A DNA stretch of 64,000 nt. Origin: Diadema setosum (Eukaryota; Echinodermata; Echinoidea; Diadematoida; Diadematidae). Shown in pieces: positions 1 through 11,690 of this stretch. Location: positions 32,522,383 through 32,586,382 of the forward strand of contig CM067076.1 in the NCBI GenBank assembly GCA_033980235.1, written 5' to 3'. The position numbers and the translations under genes are program-made. Numbering within the stretch: the stretch's first letter is position 1; every line of letters starts with the position of its first letter. The notes beneath the pieces are model-generated. The model was given only the letters and a program-made list of their open reading frames with translations, did not search any database and was not told the DNA's origin.

Positions 1-1249
1 TTGATACCTTCCTGTGTCCACTGGTGGTCATGGTGGTGTGACCCTTTGCTTAAGGACTCGAAGGATGTGGCGGACACATTTGGGCAAAGACATGTCTCAA
101 AAATGTTTTCACCGCCCCATTATCACCGTGCCGTCCTTTAATATCTCTTTGAAATACGTAGGAATGTTTTGTCCTTTGTCGGTGATGGTACACGTTGCGA
201 CCTCGTACTGATTTATCACGCGTATGTGCTCCCAAACCCACAAACGTGCATTCATGGAGGTGCATTCAGCTTCTCGTGCAACTGTCGTGGGTGTCGACGG
301 TTCGAGCACAATAGCAATGACAATGACAAGATTGTTTGGCGACACATTCTAATCATTTCATAACTTTTCAGTGGCTTTGAACCTCGCCAAGCAATCGCAC
401 GATACATCTCGGTATTCACATTTACACCGCATGTCTAAAGTTGTCTTAAGCTATGCTTTTCATCTTGTACCTGAGACGAGCTTCGGGACAAAGTCAGGAT
501 TTTGGTTAATGTTGTGATTGTTAAATGCAGTTACGGGGTGGAGTTCTTTAGGGTGGGGCATTTTGACTGTCTTGACGCGCACATCTGAAATGTGACACAG
601 GATATGAAAAGAGTTGCCTCGTGCAGAAGAACTTGCGATTATGGTATATACAGGTGATAGAGGCTTCATAGTGATTTATTTTTCTCTTAGGACGTCCACC
701 GACTCGTCTGAATTCGCAGTTTACCAAGTACGCATGCGTGACTGAATGCATTTTGAAGAAAGACGAAAAAATGTCTTAGACTATTGTCGATTTCACTTTG
801 AGACAATGGTAGACAATAGCCCTAGTTTCCCTTAACTGCCGCACCTGCGTGGGCACGTTAATTATCTCCCGATTTGGAAGGTTACTCTAGCATTTCCTCC
901 TTCGGTACGTGGCACTCGAGAGACGAACAACACTTTGGTTCTTTTTCTTGTTTTGGTTTTCTGTTCTCAGACAGTTGTAGTTTTAGTCTTTTTTGTGTGT
1001 TTTTGCCGAAAAGCTGTTGTCTTTTGGAATCGCATTAAAATGCTTCGCTAGATGATAGTGTCCTGTTAGTATAACTGTCACGCACGCGTGCTCATAGCGT
1101 GCCAGCAGCAAAATGTTTACGGCGGATAATGTTAAAACAGTGCGTTTCATAACATAAATCAATTGTATTTGAGAGATAAAGAAACAAAAGGATATCATTA
1201 CAGTTAGAAGAGATTGATGGCAATTTTCTTTTATTATCCCTGTTCACAG
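1..1249. other. Non-coding stretch, probably PRDM1 intron
   Basis: I see no convincing coding exon here. The first recognisable PRDM1 exon begins right after an acceptor (ttcacag) at 1249 in phase 0 and starts inside the protein, so upstream exons exist and this stretch is most simply an intron. Short open frames on both strands have no recognisable family. Confidence 0.5.
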
Positions 1250-1369
1250 ATCGTGGGCGTGCTGGCTGATTCCAACATTCCGAAAGGTACGCGGTTCGGA
1301 CCTCTGGCCGGTCAGATCTATCGCGAGGAGGAGGTACCAGACGACGCCAACAAAAAGTACTACTGGAGG
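1250..1369 (+). CDS. PRDM1: PRDM1/Blimp1, PR-domain exon (first half), internal exon
   Basis: Forty codons, phase 0 at both ends, bounded by acceptor cacag at 1249 and donor gtaagt at 1370. The translation starts IVGVLADSNIPKGTRFGPLA and ends in KKYYWR. The block IPKGTRFGPL, then an acidic/Pro stretch, then a KYxWR end is the hallmark of the PR (SET-related) domain of PRDM1/Blimp1. In this family the PR domain recruits co-repressors rather than acting as a strong methyltransferase, and the protein is a nuclear sequence-specific repressor. In sea urchins the gene (blimp1/krox) acts in endomesoderm specification. The N-terminal exons are not in the window. A 14-C run begins 10 bases after the donor. 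Confidence 0.93.
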
Positions 1370-1866
1370 GTAAGTTCTTCCCCCCCCCCCCCCTGCCCTT
1401 CCACTTGTGATGGTTTGTAGAGCAGACCCCCGAAATCTAAAAAGACTACCCTGATTTTTAATAAGACGGAACAATAATCATATTGTTAAACGGAAACTAC
1501 CAAAAAAAACAACAACAACAGCACACACACACACACAAACCCCACATACACTATATGCAACTGGATCCAGGGCTGGTCTAGCAGGCATCTACATTTTTTC
1601 AGACTTTGCTTTCTCTTTTAGCAAAACCTACCAAAACACATTTGACAGATGAAGAACACTTGTTTCGGTCTGTTCTCCCAATGTCTCACAATGTACTTAA
1701 TTGATGTTACACTATGGCAGGTGAATTAAGAAGTCATAAAGTGCAATAGAGTTAATTATCCATCAATCTTCGCGCCAATCTCAACATTGTCGAACCGCTA
1801 ACCGATTTTCCGAGGCAATACAAGTACCTTCATCCTGTCACATACGTCGCCCTCTATCGCCAACAG
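1370..1866 (+). other. PRDM1 intron between the PR-domain exons
   Basis: A 497-bp intron with consensus donor gtaagt and acceptor aacag at 1866; both junctions are in phase 0. It holds a C14 run (1380-1393) close to the donor and a short (CA)n near 1531-1546. No other feature seen. Confidence 0.85.
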
Positions 1867-2122
1867 ATCTACAACCAGAAGAAATTCGTGCACTACATCG
1901 ATGGCTTTGACAAGTCCAAGAGCAACTGGATGCAGTACGTGAGCCCCGCCAGCGCGTCGGCCGAGCAGAACCTCGTCGCCTGCCAGTACAAGACAGACAT
2001 TTTCTTCTACACCATCAAAGACGTCCAGGCGGGTCAAGAGATGTTCGTCTGGTATTGTACTGAGTTCGCCAAACGACTGGAGCAGCCAGTAACGTCACAG
2101 CTTTCCCCAGTCTTGAAAAAGA
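1867..2122 (+). CDS. PRDM1: PRDM1/Blimp1, PR-domain exon (second half)
   Basis: The exon starts at ATC after cag (1864-1866) and ends before gtaagt at 2123, leaving phase 1. Spliced to the previous exon it gives WR-IYNQKKFVHYIDGF, matching the family pattern WRIYxxxxxxHxIDGF. It continues with KSNWMQYVSPA, EQNLVACQ, IFFYTIKDVQAGQE and FVWYCTEFAKRL, which are the conserved C-terminal blocks of the PRDM1 PR domain (NWMRYVNPA, QNLAACQ, ELLVWYCRDFAERL in vertebrates). The start is fixed by this homology: no in-frame stop separates the exon from the open sequence upstream (from about 1800), but only the join at 1867 gives the expected protein. It works with the neighbouring PR exon as one domain. 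Confidence 0.94.
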
Positions 2123-2542
2123 GTAAGTGTTCTCATCTAAGAAAGTATTCTGAAGACCTGTGTGTAAGTTGTCGAGTTTGGAGATCTCAGACCTTGTAAC
2201 TTTGTAAAGTCACTGTGTGATAAACGAGTGCTCACTTGATAACAAGGGTAGATAGATATGTTCGTCTTTTCAAGCACATATCTGACTCGTAGAGCATAGT
2301 TTAGATTGAAGAAATCCGCAATCATCAAGGCTGTTATAATATCAGGTCAGTGTGACATACAAACTGTAAGATGGAGAAAGAGCTGAAACTGTACTACATT
2401 CGCCAAACGACGTTTTTTAAGTACTGAGTAGTGGATTTCATTGTTGCAGCCTAATTGTTTGTCTAGAATTTAGTCTCCAAATGCCTTATCATATCCATTA
2501 GTGATTGTAATCATGGTGGTCCTTTCCGTGCTCTCCTTTCAG
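2123..2542 (+). other. PRDM1 intron before the zinc-finger exon
   Basis: A 420-bp intron, donor gtaagt at 2123, acceptor ctctcctttcag ending at 2542 with a good pyrimidine tract. It is phase 1. No repeat or other feature recognised. Confidence 0.85.
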
Positions 2543-4167
2543 AATTACCTACTTGCGTCACAGCCCCAGCTGAGGGCGTCCTTGACTTCAGCCGTAGGAC
2601 GAGCCAGCCACCTTCTTCACCACCTTCCAGAAATCACGAGTCTTCCTACCAGACAACAGCAGGTGCGGTCGCCGCACGGGCACCGTCCGATCGCCTGGCT
2701 GTGGCGCCAGATCCAAGCCTGTACAAGAGCCTCCCGTCGGGCGTCGCGTACGTTCAGCGAGTTGGTAGCAGTCCCCCTGGAACTGACATCAAGCAGGAAC
2801 CACCGAGTCCTACTTCTACCACCGCCCCTATGAGTACCGTGGTGCACTCGAGACAACGCGGTGGTGTTCAAGCAGCACGGATGTTCTCTGGTCACCACGT
2901 GGTCATGCCGGTTCCTGTCTACGGGATGTCTCCCAACTTCATCACCACGGCGTCTGGCTTGACCATGCTTCCTGCACAGCCTATCACTACTCTCCCGTCC
3001 ACTACCGCCCTCCATGCCGTAGACAGCCCGTCATCTTTCGATGCTTCCAGGAACCGCCCCATCCAGCCAAAAATCATTCCCAATGCCGCCGTGCTGGACG
3101 CCAGCGCCTATGGGATGTCCGACTTGTCAGTAGACCCCAGCCTGAAACACGACGCTCCTAGGCGTACCAGACGCGGCAGCAACCCCAATTACGGACACCG
3201 CGCCTTGGGTTACGAGCTTCCACGCCGCAACGGCAAGATTGTCTACGAATGCAACGTGTGCCGCCGCGAGTTCGGGCAGCTGTCAAACCTTAAGGTCCAT
3301 CTCCGCGTGCACACGGGTGAGAAACCATTCAAGTGCGAGCTCTGCGGCAAAGGCTTCACTCAGTTCGCTCACCTGCAGAAGCACCACCTCGTCCACACCG
3401 GCGAGAAGCCCCACAAGTGCGACGTCTGCGACAAGCGATTCAGCAGCACCAGCAACCTCAAGACTCACATGCGCCTGCACAGCGGTGATAAACCATTCAA
3501 CTGCAAGATCTGCCCGGCCAAATTCAACCAGCAAGTACACCTTCGCCTGCACAAGAAGGCCCACATCGACGGCAACGTTGAGCTCTTCATGAACTTTGAC
3601 TCGGACGCGTCGAGCCCGAACGGGTCGGAGATGAGCGGCCTCCATGACCACCTTGCCAGCACCGACGTCACAGACTACTTCGGAAGAGGCGAAGCAGCTG
3701 CATCATCAGAGGAGGAGAGTGGCTACGGGGCGCATGGTGATGTCGACGCCATGGACACAGAGGAAGGGGATTTGGTGATTCACGAGGAAAGCATGAACGG
3801 GGGATCGCCAGGATCGTCTCCCGAACGGTTCATGTTTTCTGGTGATCACTGTGAGCGGACCATTGCTGATTCTGAGGGACTCTCTGAACCTGGTACTGCC
3901 GAGAGTATTACCGACTTCACCGAGGGCAACGAGGGTTGTGATGACAGCGGGAGAAGCAGCGCCCTCTACGGGGATGCAAGTCCAATTGCCATGCCCATGA
4001 CAGAGGAAATGAGCATGACGGAAATTTCATCGCCACACAGTGTCAGTGCAAAGCGCCCTCACTTGTCAGGCGAGTTAGGTACCAAAAGCAAACTCTCAAA
4101 GTCCAATCCCGCCCTCAAACTGGAGAACGTTGTCCAAAAAATCCTGAATCGCACGAGTAAGGCATAG
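2543..4167 (+). CDS. PRDM1: PRDM1/Blimp1, last coding exon: Pro/Ser linker, four C2H2 zinc fingers, C-terminus
   Basis: Joined in phase 1, this exon adds 540 residues and ends at TAG 4165-4167. The first ~230 residues are Pro/Ser/Thr-rich linker. The sequence [18 protein letters not shown] leads into four C2H2 fingers at about 3244-3312, 3328-3396, 3412-3480 and 3496-3564, joined by TGEKP/SGDKP linkers. [20 protein letters not shown] and [20 protein letters not shown] are nearly diagnostic of PRDM1/Blimp1, whose first fingers bind GAAAG-type sites. All fingers sit on one exon. Vertebrate PRDM1 has a fifth, degenerate finger after HKRLHTRERPHKC; here the text turns to [12 protein letters not shown] and no fifth C2H2 follows. 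The remaining ~200 residues are acidic and Ser-rich ([15 protein letters not shown]), with no known domain visible, ending in a basic KSKLSKS stretch. About 666 residues of the protein are in the window. Confidence 0.95.
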
Positions 4168-6120
4168 CATCATTGGCAAGATGCCTGTGTTCATCCGTCT
4201 GTATAGTTCTTGTGGGTTTATTGGAGGCAGCCATACCAATCAAATCCGTATTGATTTTAATGTTCTACGTGTGATTCTATCCCAATGAGGTTCTGATTGA
4301 TTCAGATGATTAAATATTCCTGTCATGCTACATGGCGGTGGTATCTGTCATAGTTGATAAAACATTAAAATTTGACAAAAGCGACTCGACATAGCCACGT
4401 CCAACACCATTTCTACCTAGAGACAATCATTGTATTTCATAAGCTTATTTGTGTCACCTTTCAGTTACCACTGGATGTTTGTCCAAGGGGATATTTATCA
4501 TTTTCAGTTAGTACCTAAGGGCCTTTTCTATCCATTCAGAACCAGAGTGTAGTGATGACAATGTCCACTAGTGATGATGTCCACTAGTGATTTTGTAGGT
4601 CCAGTAGTGTTTTGTTAATCGGACGTCTTGCGCAATCTGAATACGATCAAAACAATTACTTATGTATATTTGTATATTTTGAGCGATTCATCTCAATTTG
4701 CTATTGATGTGGAATATTATGAAGAAAATCTGAAATCAAGTTAACAAATAGCCAAAAAATGCATGCCGAGTCGGGATATGGATGATATTTACAAATTTTA
4801 AAATTATTATAGTTGTAAAATAGTTTGTGTGTGTGTAGAATCGGGTATTTGGGACGTATCTACCTTTTTTTACTTCTTTGTAGTGTATTCACTGTATACA
4901 TGCTTTCAGCTAATGGGCGTCTTTCATGAACGTAAAGTTTACCTGTAGTTAAAAGAGATTTTTTAATCAGTGTGGACGCGGAGATGGTTAATTCGAGAAT
5001 TTCAGTACTGTAGAGATAACAAGCCATATCTAACATTCCATGAGGTCCTAATGCTTTCATGTCTGAACAACTGTGTAAACGTTGAACACAGAGAGGAAAT
5101 AAAGATGAACCAAAGTTGTGTGCAGGCAAGTAGTCCTTCTTACGGACCATTCCTATATAATCATAGTTCCAATGAAGAGATCCTCTTACGAATCAGTCGA
5201 CGCTTGTCCTGTATGTTTTTATCTGTACTCGGACGTGTACTACGTGATACACGATGTGAGAAGATCAACGTGTCTTTCAGTCTAAAGGTATTTTGTATTA
5301 TGTAGACCTAAACTATAAACTGACGTTCCATCGTCTTTCGTGAATTCATGCAAATCTGATACAATATTTTTTTTTATGCAATGTAAACGCCAACTGCAGA
5401 TGTGAACAGTTTTCATCAAATTCCATTGTAATCAAATCATTGTTATCGAGCCCAGCTGGGCTGTAATAATATGTTTGACTATCATTCTATTCAACAAGAT
5501 GCCGTTTTTGTCATATTTTGTAATATTCCTCATAAACGTCTTTGTTAACTTGCCATTTTTTATATACATTTTCAGCATTGCCATCTAATTAAGCAACTCA
5601 TGTGTTCGTTGTTATTACTGCTATAGGCCATCTCGTGTCGTTCGTGTTGAACACACTCGCCATAACAGTTAGTGATATTTATCGTGTAAATGACACGTGG
5701 TCTGCTAATAGTGCCGTTGTATTCAGACTTTGTCTATGTTCCATATTACTGGCGTGTTGAAAGGGTTTGTATTGTATTCCAGCAAAATGCCAATGCCATT
5801 ATGAACAGATAGTACTAAGGTGACTCTTATTTATATATTATATATTTAAACATGACTTCCTGGCGGAGGCACGTTATGTAAGAGGTGTAATTCAGTCTGA
5901 TACCATTCGAACAAAAATTTACAGTGTGCCTATTATGTAATTTGTCCCGTTATTCAGTGCATTCTTTCATCTTCCTACCGAAATGTGCCTTGCTCGGTAA
6001 ATGCCAGAAGAGATCGGTTTCTGGCGACAATAAATTCCATTCTTTGGTAAGAGAGATCTTTAAGCGTTAGTATGCGTGCCTCAGTTGATTTGCTTCCGAG
6101 TAAAAGCGGAGATAAAAGTG
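4168..6120 (+). other. PRDM1 3'UTR candidate
   Basis: AT-rich, with no repeat family recognised until about 6.13 kb, which fits a long 3'UTR. Candidate poly(A) signals AATAAA lie at 5098-5103 and 6029-6034; the second is the likelier distal end. No coding sequence of recognisable family is present. The true 3' end is inferred. Confidence 0.45.
6029..6034 (+). promoter_or_regulatory. Candidate poly(A) signal for PRDM1
   Basis: AATAAA in the last part of the repeat-free AT-rich stretch downstream of the PRDM1 stop. An alternative AATAAA is at 5098. Hexamers occur by chance in AT-rich DNA, so this is tentative. Confidence 0.35.
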
Positions 6121-6124
6121 AGAC

Positions 6125-6480
6125 GGGGGTTTGATTGATTGATTTCATTTCCCGTATGGCCCATATTTAGCAATGCCAACATGGCATCGCTGGTCGCCCA
6201 CAAAAAGATTATTGGGGTCAAGAACATGACAATTACAAATACAATATGAAATTATAAAATACATAAGTTGAAAACATCAACACATGAAGTACATAGATTA
6301 AGAGAAAAAACAACAACATCGCATATTACAGTTGATACTAGCAAATAACAAATGAAAAGTATACACGAGAAAGAAGAGGGGAAAATATATTGAATCATAA
6401 CTTATAATAACCTGTACTAAAGCTTAATAATGCAGCTCTTTCTCATCAACAAATAAAAATTAAATTAACGGATCAGTAAC
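6125..6480 (-). mobile_element. Probable retroelement 3' end (minus strand)
   Basis: Read on the minus strand, an A-rich 3'UTR-like stretch ends in ATACGGGAAATGAAATCAAT followed by (ATCA)-type short tandem repeats near 6131-6143. That is how CR1/L2-like LINEs and their SINEs end. No coding part is recognisable, so the family is unknown. Confidence 0.35.
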
Positions 6481-6506
6481 CTTAAAATAAAGATTGATTA
6501 GAATAT

Positions 6507-6655
6507 ATGCGTGTGAGTGTGTGTGTGTGTGTGTGTGTTTGTGCGTGCTTGCGTATGCATGATAGTTTTGTGTGTGTGTTTGTGCGTCTGTGTGTGGGAT
6601 GTAGGCGTGTGAGCAGGGAGGTGGTGGTGGTGTGTGTGTGTGTGTGTGCGTTTTT
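6507..6655. repeat. (GT)n-rich microsatellite region
   Basis: Several GT tracts (6518-6543, 6569-6600, 6619-6650) broken by short unique stretches. The open frames through it are only translations of the repeat. Confidence 0.9.
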
Positions 6656-7160
6656 TCGTAATCATGCATATGCAAGGAAAGGTCATAGAGTGAGAGGAAA
6701 AGAAATGCCACATATGGGGAGAGAGAGTGTCATGGAGGTAATGAAACACCACATCGACTTACCAAAGGTAATAGTGAACAAAAGAAGCTACCTCGAGTAA
6801 ATAAGACCATAATTACTATTGTTAGAATTATCCTTATTGCCCATAATTGCAGTCATTTGCAGAGGACTTAACCTGGTTGATAACTGCTAAAACAACCTTA
6901 TTAGTCAGGTAAAGTGAATTCAAACTTAACCAAATGCACTTGCCACTTTGTACACAACCTTTCAATAATGTGGGAGCTATTAACACAGTGACCTCGTGAC
7001 AAATTTCAGCTCAATACCAGTCCTACACGTACTAAGTAAGTCTTATCAGGGAGGTCTTACTGTACCTTGATTATTCTTATTCATTGAGAACCGCGGCGTT
7101 ACTCACTCTCAAATCTTGAGGCATTATCATGTTTTGCCACAAGATGGCGCCATTTCCTCC
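6656..7160. other. Intergenic, no feature recognised
   Basis: AT-rich sequence. No coding family, tandem repeat or clear hairpin was noticed. Confidence 0.5.
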
Positions 7161-7204
7161 GTAACATCAGTGCCGTATAATTATACGGCACTGCGTAACA
7201 TCAG
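7161..7204. repeat. 26-bp perfect palindrome flanked by 10-bp direct repeats
   Basis: GTAACATCAG occurs at 7161-7170 and again at 7195-7204. Between and overlapping them is a perfect palindrome at 7168-7193 with arms CAGTGCCGTATAA. The arrangement resembles a tiny insertion (7171-7194) with a target duplication, but could be a residual element end. Confidence 0.75.
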
Positions 7205-7411
7205 AGCCCTTAGAACATACAACCCCGCCTCATTTACTGTAACGATCTGTTGAGATACACAAAGGACGCAAGGTCTTCCTAGGTAGTCTTCTGTTATATG
7301 AACTTGTTTCAGTTTGGTCATTAGATGTGGTATTTTATTTCCTGCTCAATCTATTAAGTACCATCAGTCACTTAGTGTGCCCGCCCGGCGCTAAACTCTC
7401 AAACCCTGTCG

Positions 7412-7890
7412 CATAAAACTATGGTAACTTTACAATATTAGTCTTAACCCGTTGAGGATGGTTTGATTTTGCTACAACACGCATTTCCCACAGACACCTG
7501 TCCGAGTATACTCGGGACTCTAGTAAATCTGAAATCAATCTGAAATTACCATACCAACACTATTCCATAGCTAATCAAAGCCTAGTCCACTTCCTGGACC
7601 GTATTCGTAGTGTGCCCGTGTGTGTACGGACGTTGTACGTTGATGGTGTCTGTATATACACTGCATTACACATGATTACCCCTCCTGATTTTTTTTCGGG
7701 AGTACCAATTGGCGGAGTGTCGCAATCAGCGGTTGGGCGCATGGGGTGGGTGCCGAGTGTGTGGGGACTGCGGATGATAAAAATCGTCCAGTATCTGGAC
7801 TAATCAAAGCCAAAAAATCGCATGGTGATTGTGATATTGATTACAGAATTATAATAGATTATTGTAAAGTTACCATAGTTTCATACAACG
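7412..7890. repeat. Inverted-repeat (fold-back) element, family unknown
   Basis: CTATGGTAACTTTACAATA near 7419-7437 is matched in inverted orientation by TATTGTAAAGTTACCATAG-like sequence near 7860-7880. Also, CTAATCAAAGCC occurs twice, near 7571 and 7801. The interior holds a perfect short palindrome CCGAGTATACTCGG near 7502. Probably a non-autonomous DNA element; ends uncertain. Confidence 0.5.
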
Positions 7891-8173
7891 GGCTCCAGAA
7901 CATCTGACCCCTATCATTATCAGGTGCAAGCTGTTGAGAACGTCTCCACAATGTCAAAGTTTGCGTTAAACTCACAGGCTTCATTTTTCGTTGAACTTTC
8001 CTTCTAATTCATCTTTAGTAGTTTGTACACTGTATGACAAAAAAAAAGGGTGAATCCATTTTACCTACAGGAGTGAGAGCTATTATTCTTATGTACATGT
8101 TGAAAGTCTAAAGGTCGCTTCATCATTTCTGCGACTGTTATAGACAAATTTGATACAAACGGTAAGTTTGTTC

Positions 8174-8310
<137 letters not shown>

Positions 8311-9306
8311 ATACATATTTATATATCTTTCTATGTCTGGTCCAATGAATACACATGGGCGGCGTGAACACATCCCCTGCCACATTGTCACTGTGTGTGT
8401 TTGTGTGTGTTTGTTTGATACCATACTGTGACAAGGGAATGAGGCCAACATAATGAGCGCAGGAAGCGAAGTCACACAGACGCTCGGCAGTGTTGTTCTT
8501 GATCGACTGGTTCAGGCACCGGTACGTTAATATCCGTATTATTAGTACTATCATTTCCGAAAGTGTTAAACACACTCATTGACCTTGTTTTTACATGTTA
8601 GTAAGGTGTATAGCTTTTCATACATCGATGCTTGCTAGAGAGTTTATGCACTGTTTACGTGTTCGGTGGCTATTCTATCATACCATTTACATGAATAATT
8701 CGAGGAGTAATGCCTTTATGCAAATCGTTTGATGTCTCTGCTGTTTCAGATTTGGTCTCCCAAGTGGAACAATCTAGATTGACTTCTCCAAAATTTACTT
8801 TCAGTGGTATGCTTGCTTTTACTTATATTCATCAATCTAGGTAGTCATCAACGCGGACGTTGTGAGTGCGTCTTATCACGTCGCGACTTTTAGGTATGTT
8901 TCCTCTCAACATTTTTCATAGGAAAATTCTTCTGGTTCACTATCAATCTGAATGACGTGAACGCACAAAAAACAAAACAAAAAAAAATATATTCTGATCA
9001 AACGAGCTTTCTACATACCTTTCTAGCGGTACTTCCGGTTTCATATTTTCAGAACTGATATCTCATTTGACACTAATGACCGTCTTTACCCGGGGTAAGC
9101 TTTTTATTGTTAACACTGATGTCCACGAAAGTTCTGTTGTTGATTAATCGATATTAGAATAAAGCTTGCAAGGGAATTAAGTTGCGCTGTAATTCAATCC
9201 CCAAAAAAGCGCCGTAAGATCTTTTTTATTTTCTCCAGTGATGTATAATCGAAATACGATTAACCACAAATGTCTGCCTAACATTGCTCTTTCATATATT
9301 TATATA
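8311..9306. other. Intergenic, no feature recognised
   Basis: No coding family or clear repeat recognised. A short second GT tract lies at 8391-8415. Confidence 0.45.
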
Positions 9307-9442
9307 ATATTGACTGGCCTCGAGGGAGATACCAGAAAATATTGCCCAAACTGAAAGAATATTGCCCGAGTCGAAGACGAGGGCAATATTCTTTCAGTGC
9401 GGGCAATATTTATCTGGTATCTCCCTCAAGGCCAGTCAATAT
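9307..9442. repeat. Near-perfect hairpin (fold-back), ~136 bp
   Basis: The left arm ATATTGACTGGCCTCGAGGG is matched by the right arm CCTCAAGGCCAGTCAATAT, and the inner part AATATTGCCC...CTGAAAGAATATTGCCC pairs with GGGCAATATTCTTTCAG...GGGCAATATT. The loop is only about ten bases, around 9370. This is typical of a MITE or a snap-back duplication. Confidence 0.85.
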
Positions 9443-10782
9443 CATAATTATTACCTATCCCCTAGGTAAATTAAGAAAATATGTGAATACGGCTATACAC
9501 TATGATATAGATCAAGCCACATTGACTACCTGTAGATCATCAACATGTCGAATAATTGAAAAATTGTTCATCAATTAGTTGTAACAGGCAAACTTCAAAC
9601 ATCTGAACGCTTTTACACTTTATTTTTTTTTACTTCTGTTTAAATTTGGATAGTTGTAAAACTGATGGTCACTCTGCAATAATTGAGCACAAATGGACTA
9701 GTCACAGTTTAACGCGTAGTGCTGCTGTAAGTGGTCGACCTTGTATGAGTTGATTTATCAGCGTTCTTCTGCGGTGCGTGTAACCTACACCCAGCGACGT
9801 CCTGGAATGTTTTCTTTTCGTGGTCAATCGGAATGTTTACAGGGAGGTGGGGAGAGAGATCCCATAACTCTTTCTCTTCCCACCTCCCTGTGTAAAGTGA
9901 ATGGCGAAAACCGGAAGATTGCACTGTTTGCACACATTGTTTTATGTACGGTAAGGTGTGTGCAGGGAGGTGGTCCACCTCCCTGGTGTGTGTAACCGAC
10001 ACGCAGCGACGTGGCGAAAACCGGCAGAGGCGAACGAATATTGCTTGCTGACCTTTTAACCCTGCAAAATATCAACTCCTGACCTTTAACCCTGCAAAAT
10101 ATCAACCGGAATTGCCTCGCAAAACTCCCTCGTATAGGTAATAATCAATGATGTTTTATTCTACATGATCATGTTAGCACCATCCTTTTTTTTTTTCTTT
10201 TTTTTTTTACGTTTCTCCAGCCAATGGTTGCCTCTTAATTTTCTTTTACGCTTTAAAGAGTAATTTTACATCATCTGATCATGTAGTATAATAATACACG
10301 TTCATTTTGCACTTTGACTAAGATTAACAGAGTACATATAACCTCGAAACCTATAGTCTGTTCATATACATGACTCAGCTGAATACTATAATTGGTCTAA
10401 TTTTGTTGTTTCTGGAAACTTGCGAAACCTCATAATCTCACAAGCTTTGTTTTTTTTTTTTTTTTTATATCAGACCGATCTAAGTGAACTGATTTTGCAA
10501 ATTCTTTGTATGTGTGTGTTTGTGAGTGTGTGTGCGTGTGTGTATGTGTGTGTGTGTATGTGTGTGTTTTGGGGTGGTTCTACTTAATTAAGGTTAAGTC
10601 ATCTATAGGAATAGCATTGTATTTTGATGACTTAATTTCAGTTTATCTGGGTATGATAGTGTGCATGTGTGGATTGTTTATTTTGTTTGTTTGATTGGTG
10701 CTTTTTTTGTGGCATAGCTGTGTCCTCGCTTCCTTTCCTGTCTCTCCTCCATCTTGAAACACATCACCCTCTTTGCATTCTG
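9443..10782. repeat. Repeat-rich intergenic DNA with short GGGAGGTGG hairpins
   Basis: Two small hairpins pair GGGAGGTGG with CCACCTCCC (9842-9893 and 9965-9987). AAAACCGG and CAGCGACGT recur (9794, 9907, 10003, 10016). AATTATTACCTAT near 9446 and ATAGGTAATAATCA near 10134 are inverted relative to each other and may be the ends of a ~700-bp element. ACCCTGCAAAATATCAAC is duplicated (10060, 10089). A GT microsatellite lies at 10508-10568. No gene seen. Confidence 0.45.
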
Positions 10783-11075
10783 TTAAAGGGATGATATCAT
10801 TTTGGTTCACACGCATGGGGATGCTTTTTTGCGAGATAATTAGAAACCACCTGCGAATGTGAAAGAGCATACAATTCTATAAGGAATTCAGAGTATATTT
10901 GATGAAAATTGCTTTTGAAATGGCTGAGATATCCACAAACAAAATGAAATAAAGTGGTCCTAGTAAAAGGTGAGTCCCAACTTTTATTACGACCACTTTG
11001 TTTTGGGATATCTCAGCCGTTTGAAAACGATTTTCAATGAATAAACTTTGATTTTGTTGCTTTTTAGTCTCGCAA
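10783..11075. mobile_element. TTAA-ended hairpin MITE, copy 1 (right end lost)
   Basis: Starts TTAAAGGGATGATATCATTT and carries the family core: TTTTGCGAGATA, GAAAGAGCATACAATTCTA, TTTGATGAAAATTG, AAATGGCTGAGATATCC, then the inverted half with GGGATATCTCAGCC, TTTTCAATGAATAAACTTTG. The outer right terminus with CCCTTTAA is not recognisable. Five other copies lie in the window (about 23.3, 29.6, 48.1, 52.0 and 63.3 kb). Confidence 0.8.
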
Positions 11076-11224
11076 GACATTCTTTTCAGATATTAGATGA
11101 TCTCGAATAATTTTATCCAGAGATAGAGGACAGTTATTTTGCAAATGGCAGAAAAACTTCACTAGTTGCCACTCACACACCATTGAGGCATGTTCTCGCG
11201 CCTTATGAACAAAATCTGAAATTT

Positions 11225-11690
11225 AAAGGGACATTTCAGACGATTTTCATAATTTCACATCATGTAGTACATAAATCTACAACTCCATGTATAGATTTGT
11301 GGAATTTAGTGTGGTTCTTGAGCAGAGAAACAATACTTTGAAAAACCTTAAACAAATTACACTGAACAAGGATGATGACATAGGAGGTTCACATATTTCA
11401 GAAATGTAGCAGTGTAATTCCATTACAATACCGCTTGCTTGCGAGTCCACCTGTGTATGATCTATGCATGCCTTCTTCTTTTGTTCTGCCTCCTTGAGCC
11501 CCGACTCATGCATACTTATGGTGACTCTGCTATGTCATCATCCTTGTTCATTGCAGTTTGTTCCAAATTTTGAAAATATTCTTATTCTTCATCCCAATTA
11601 TCATAAATTCTAAAACTCTGTCCTCAATATAACTAATTTATAGTTGTTCAAATGTACAAATCTGAAAATCATCCGGAGGTCTCCTTTGAT
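11225..11690. repeat. Possible fold-back element
   Basis: AAAGGGACATTTCAGACGAT near 11226 resembles, inverted, TGAAAATCATCCGGAGGTCT CCTTT near 11662-11690. GGAGGTCTCCTT recurs near 30805. Weak similarity; may be an old MITE. Confidence 0.35.

Noticed and set aside
1888..2199. ATG at 1888 as a gene start
   Set aside because: It is an internal Met of the PR domain; the exon begins at 1867 after a splice acceptor and extends a conserved upstream sequence.
3239..3651. Other-frame proteins across the zinc-finger exon (both strands)
   Set aside because: Shadows of the repeated, GC-rich finger-coding sequence.
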